Position numbers and translations under genes: made by a program
Shown here: positions 4,190-5,077 of the stretch, one piece after another
Numbering within the stretch: the stretch's first letter is position 1
How the letters are laid out: each line of letters opens with the position of its first letter
Assembly: GCA_913063005.1 (NCBI GenBank)
Contig: CAJXZI010000170.1
Span: 1-5,077, forward strand
Direction: 5' to 3'
DNA from: an uncultured Halieaceae bacterium
GTDB lineage: Bacteria; Pseudomonadota; Gammaproteobacteria; Pseudomonadales; Halieaceae
Length of the DNA: 5,077 bases
Notes under the pieces: generated by a model
Database searches by the model: none
The model's input: the letters and a program-made list of their open reading frames with translations, nothing else
Told to the model about the DNA's origin: nothing

Positions 4190-5077
4190 ATGTCGAATAC
4201 AGCCTCTTCAGCAAATCGTCTTGCCTTAGCCTGCGGATTGGGGGCCGTTGGTCTGTGGAGCACCATGGCCACTGCCTTTAAGTGGGCACTAGAGTTCAGT
4301 TCGCCGATGCAGTTGATTGCGATTGCTGCAACGGTGTCATGGCTCTTCTTTGGCGCAAGACTCCTCTATCTGGGGAGGCTCTCTCAGCTCAGGGAGATAT
4401 CCAGTGACGCATTTGTTCAATGCTTGGCCTTGGGGTTACTCAACCCTGCGCTGTTTTATTGGGTGCTGTTCACTGCCTACGACTTATTACCGGCGCAGGA
4501 CGCCATGGCTATCAATTACACATGGGGACTTACGCTTCCCTTCATTGCCGCCTGTTTTTCCCGCGCTCTACCCTCGGTCACGGAAATCTGTCTGGCGCTA
4601 CTAAGCTATTTGGGCATCCTCATCATTGTGACTGACGGCAATCTCTCTTCGTTTGAGTTCGAGAACGTCAGGGGCGTCGCTCTCGCTATCGGTTCGACCG
4701 TTTTGTGGGGGCTTTCCTGGGTCATAAATACGCGCACGGTCGAGCGCGAGACTGTCGACCCGGAGTTGGCTCTTCTTCTCAACTTCACCATGGCTGTTCC
4801 CATCATTTGGGTTATTTTGGGCACCACCGACAGCCTGCCGGCGTTAAATAGCGGCACCCTCCTTGGCGGCATTTATGTCGGTCTGTTTGAGATGGGGTTG
4901 GCTTTCGTGCTTTGGATGAAAGCCATGCAACTCACCGACACACCTATTAGGGTAAGCAGTCTTATTTTTCTGGCACCACCACTCTCATTGGTATTTATTG
5001 CTACCGTCTTAGGAGAGTCGGTTGCGACAAGTACCCTAGTGGGGCTTGTGTTTATTTTGGCGGGGCTCATGGGTCAG
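4190..5077 (+). CDS. EamA/DMT-family membrane transporter (3' end cut by window edge)
   Basis: 296 residues are visible without a stop, so nearly the full length for this family (about 290-310 aa). The protein is very hydrophobic, about ten predicted membrane helices in two EamA repeats (roughly 10-140 and 160-295). Family-like features are GLWSTMATAFK near the N-terminus, MAINYTWGL (106-114) after the fourth helix, TVLWGLSW (170-177) opening repeat two, and LGES (274-277) before the last helix. Members export or import amino acids, metabolites or drugs; the substrate here cannot be read. The ATG at 4190 is the only reasonable start, but the best Shine-Dalgarno (AAGGAA, 4170-4175) is 14 bases away, which is long. 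It is divergent from the gamma-CA-like gene; a shared function is not evident. Confidence 0.88.
   Translation, partial: MSNTASSANRLALACGLGAVGLWSTMATAFKWALEFSSPMQLIAIAATVSWLFFGARLLYLGRLSQLREISSDAFVQCLALGLLNPALFYWVLFTAYDLLPAQDAMAINYTWGLTLPFIAACFSRALPSVTEICLALLSYLGILIIVTDGNLSSFEFENVRGVALAIGSTVLWGLSWVINTRTVERETVDPELALLLNFTMAVPIIWVILGTTDSLPALNSGTLLGGIYVGLFEMGLAFVLWMKAMQLTDTPIRVSSLIFLAPPLSLVFIATVLGESVATSTLVGLVFILAGLMGQ

Noticed and set aside
4317..4635. Two overlapping plus-strand frames within the EamA region
   Set aside because: Both are out of frame with the uninterrupted hydrophobic EamA frame from 4190 to the window end and lack any domain.

Overview
The window reads as a gene-dense piece of chromosome from a free-living Gram-negative bacterium. 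A marine gammaproteobacterium of the OM60/Halieaceae or SAR92 kind is my best guess, from codon use and protein style only. No mobile element, CRISPR array, tRNA or rRNA was seen. The genes point to inorganic-carbon (CO2/bicarbonate) handling.

Layout: (1) positions 1-821, minus strand: a LysR-type regulator related to OxyR, cut by the window edge at its C-terminus. (2) 822-1002: divergent control region with two dyads about three helical turns apart that share the half-site ACTATCG. (3) 1003-1374, plus: a small SnoaL/CaMKII-AD-fold protein ending in HHSSAMP, the signature of iota-class carbonic anhydrase (databases often label these 'SgcJ/EcaC family oxidoreductase'). (4) 1445-3073, plus: a SulP transporter with a STAS domain, very like the cyanobacterial bicarbonate transporter BicA. 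(5) 3055-3495, plus: an exported single-domain rhodanese whose start overlaps the end of the transporter; an intrinsic-terminator-like hairpin lies inside its signal-peptide coding sequence. (6) 3564-4112, minus and convergent: a gamma-carbonic-anhydrase-like hexapeptide-repeat protein. (7) 4190-5077, plus, divergent from (6): an EamA/DMT-family membrane transporter, open at the window edge.

Working model (inference): the LysR protein binds the two dyads, represses itself and controls the iota-CA/SulP/rhodanese transcript. SulP would import bicarbonate, probably with Na+, and the cytoplasmic iota-CA would interconvert bicarbonate and CO2 for carboxylases or pH balance. The gamma-CA-like gene would add a second, unrelated carbonic anhydrase to the locus. 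The most notable points are the iota-CA/BicA-like pair under a dedicated regulator, an OxyR-like regulator that has lost the peroxidatic cysteine, and the terminator buried in the rhodanese leader.
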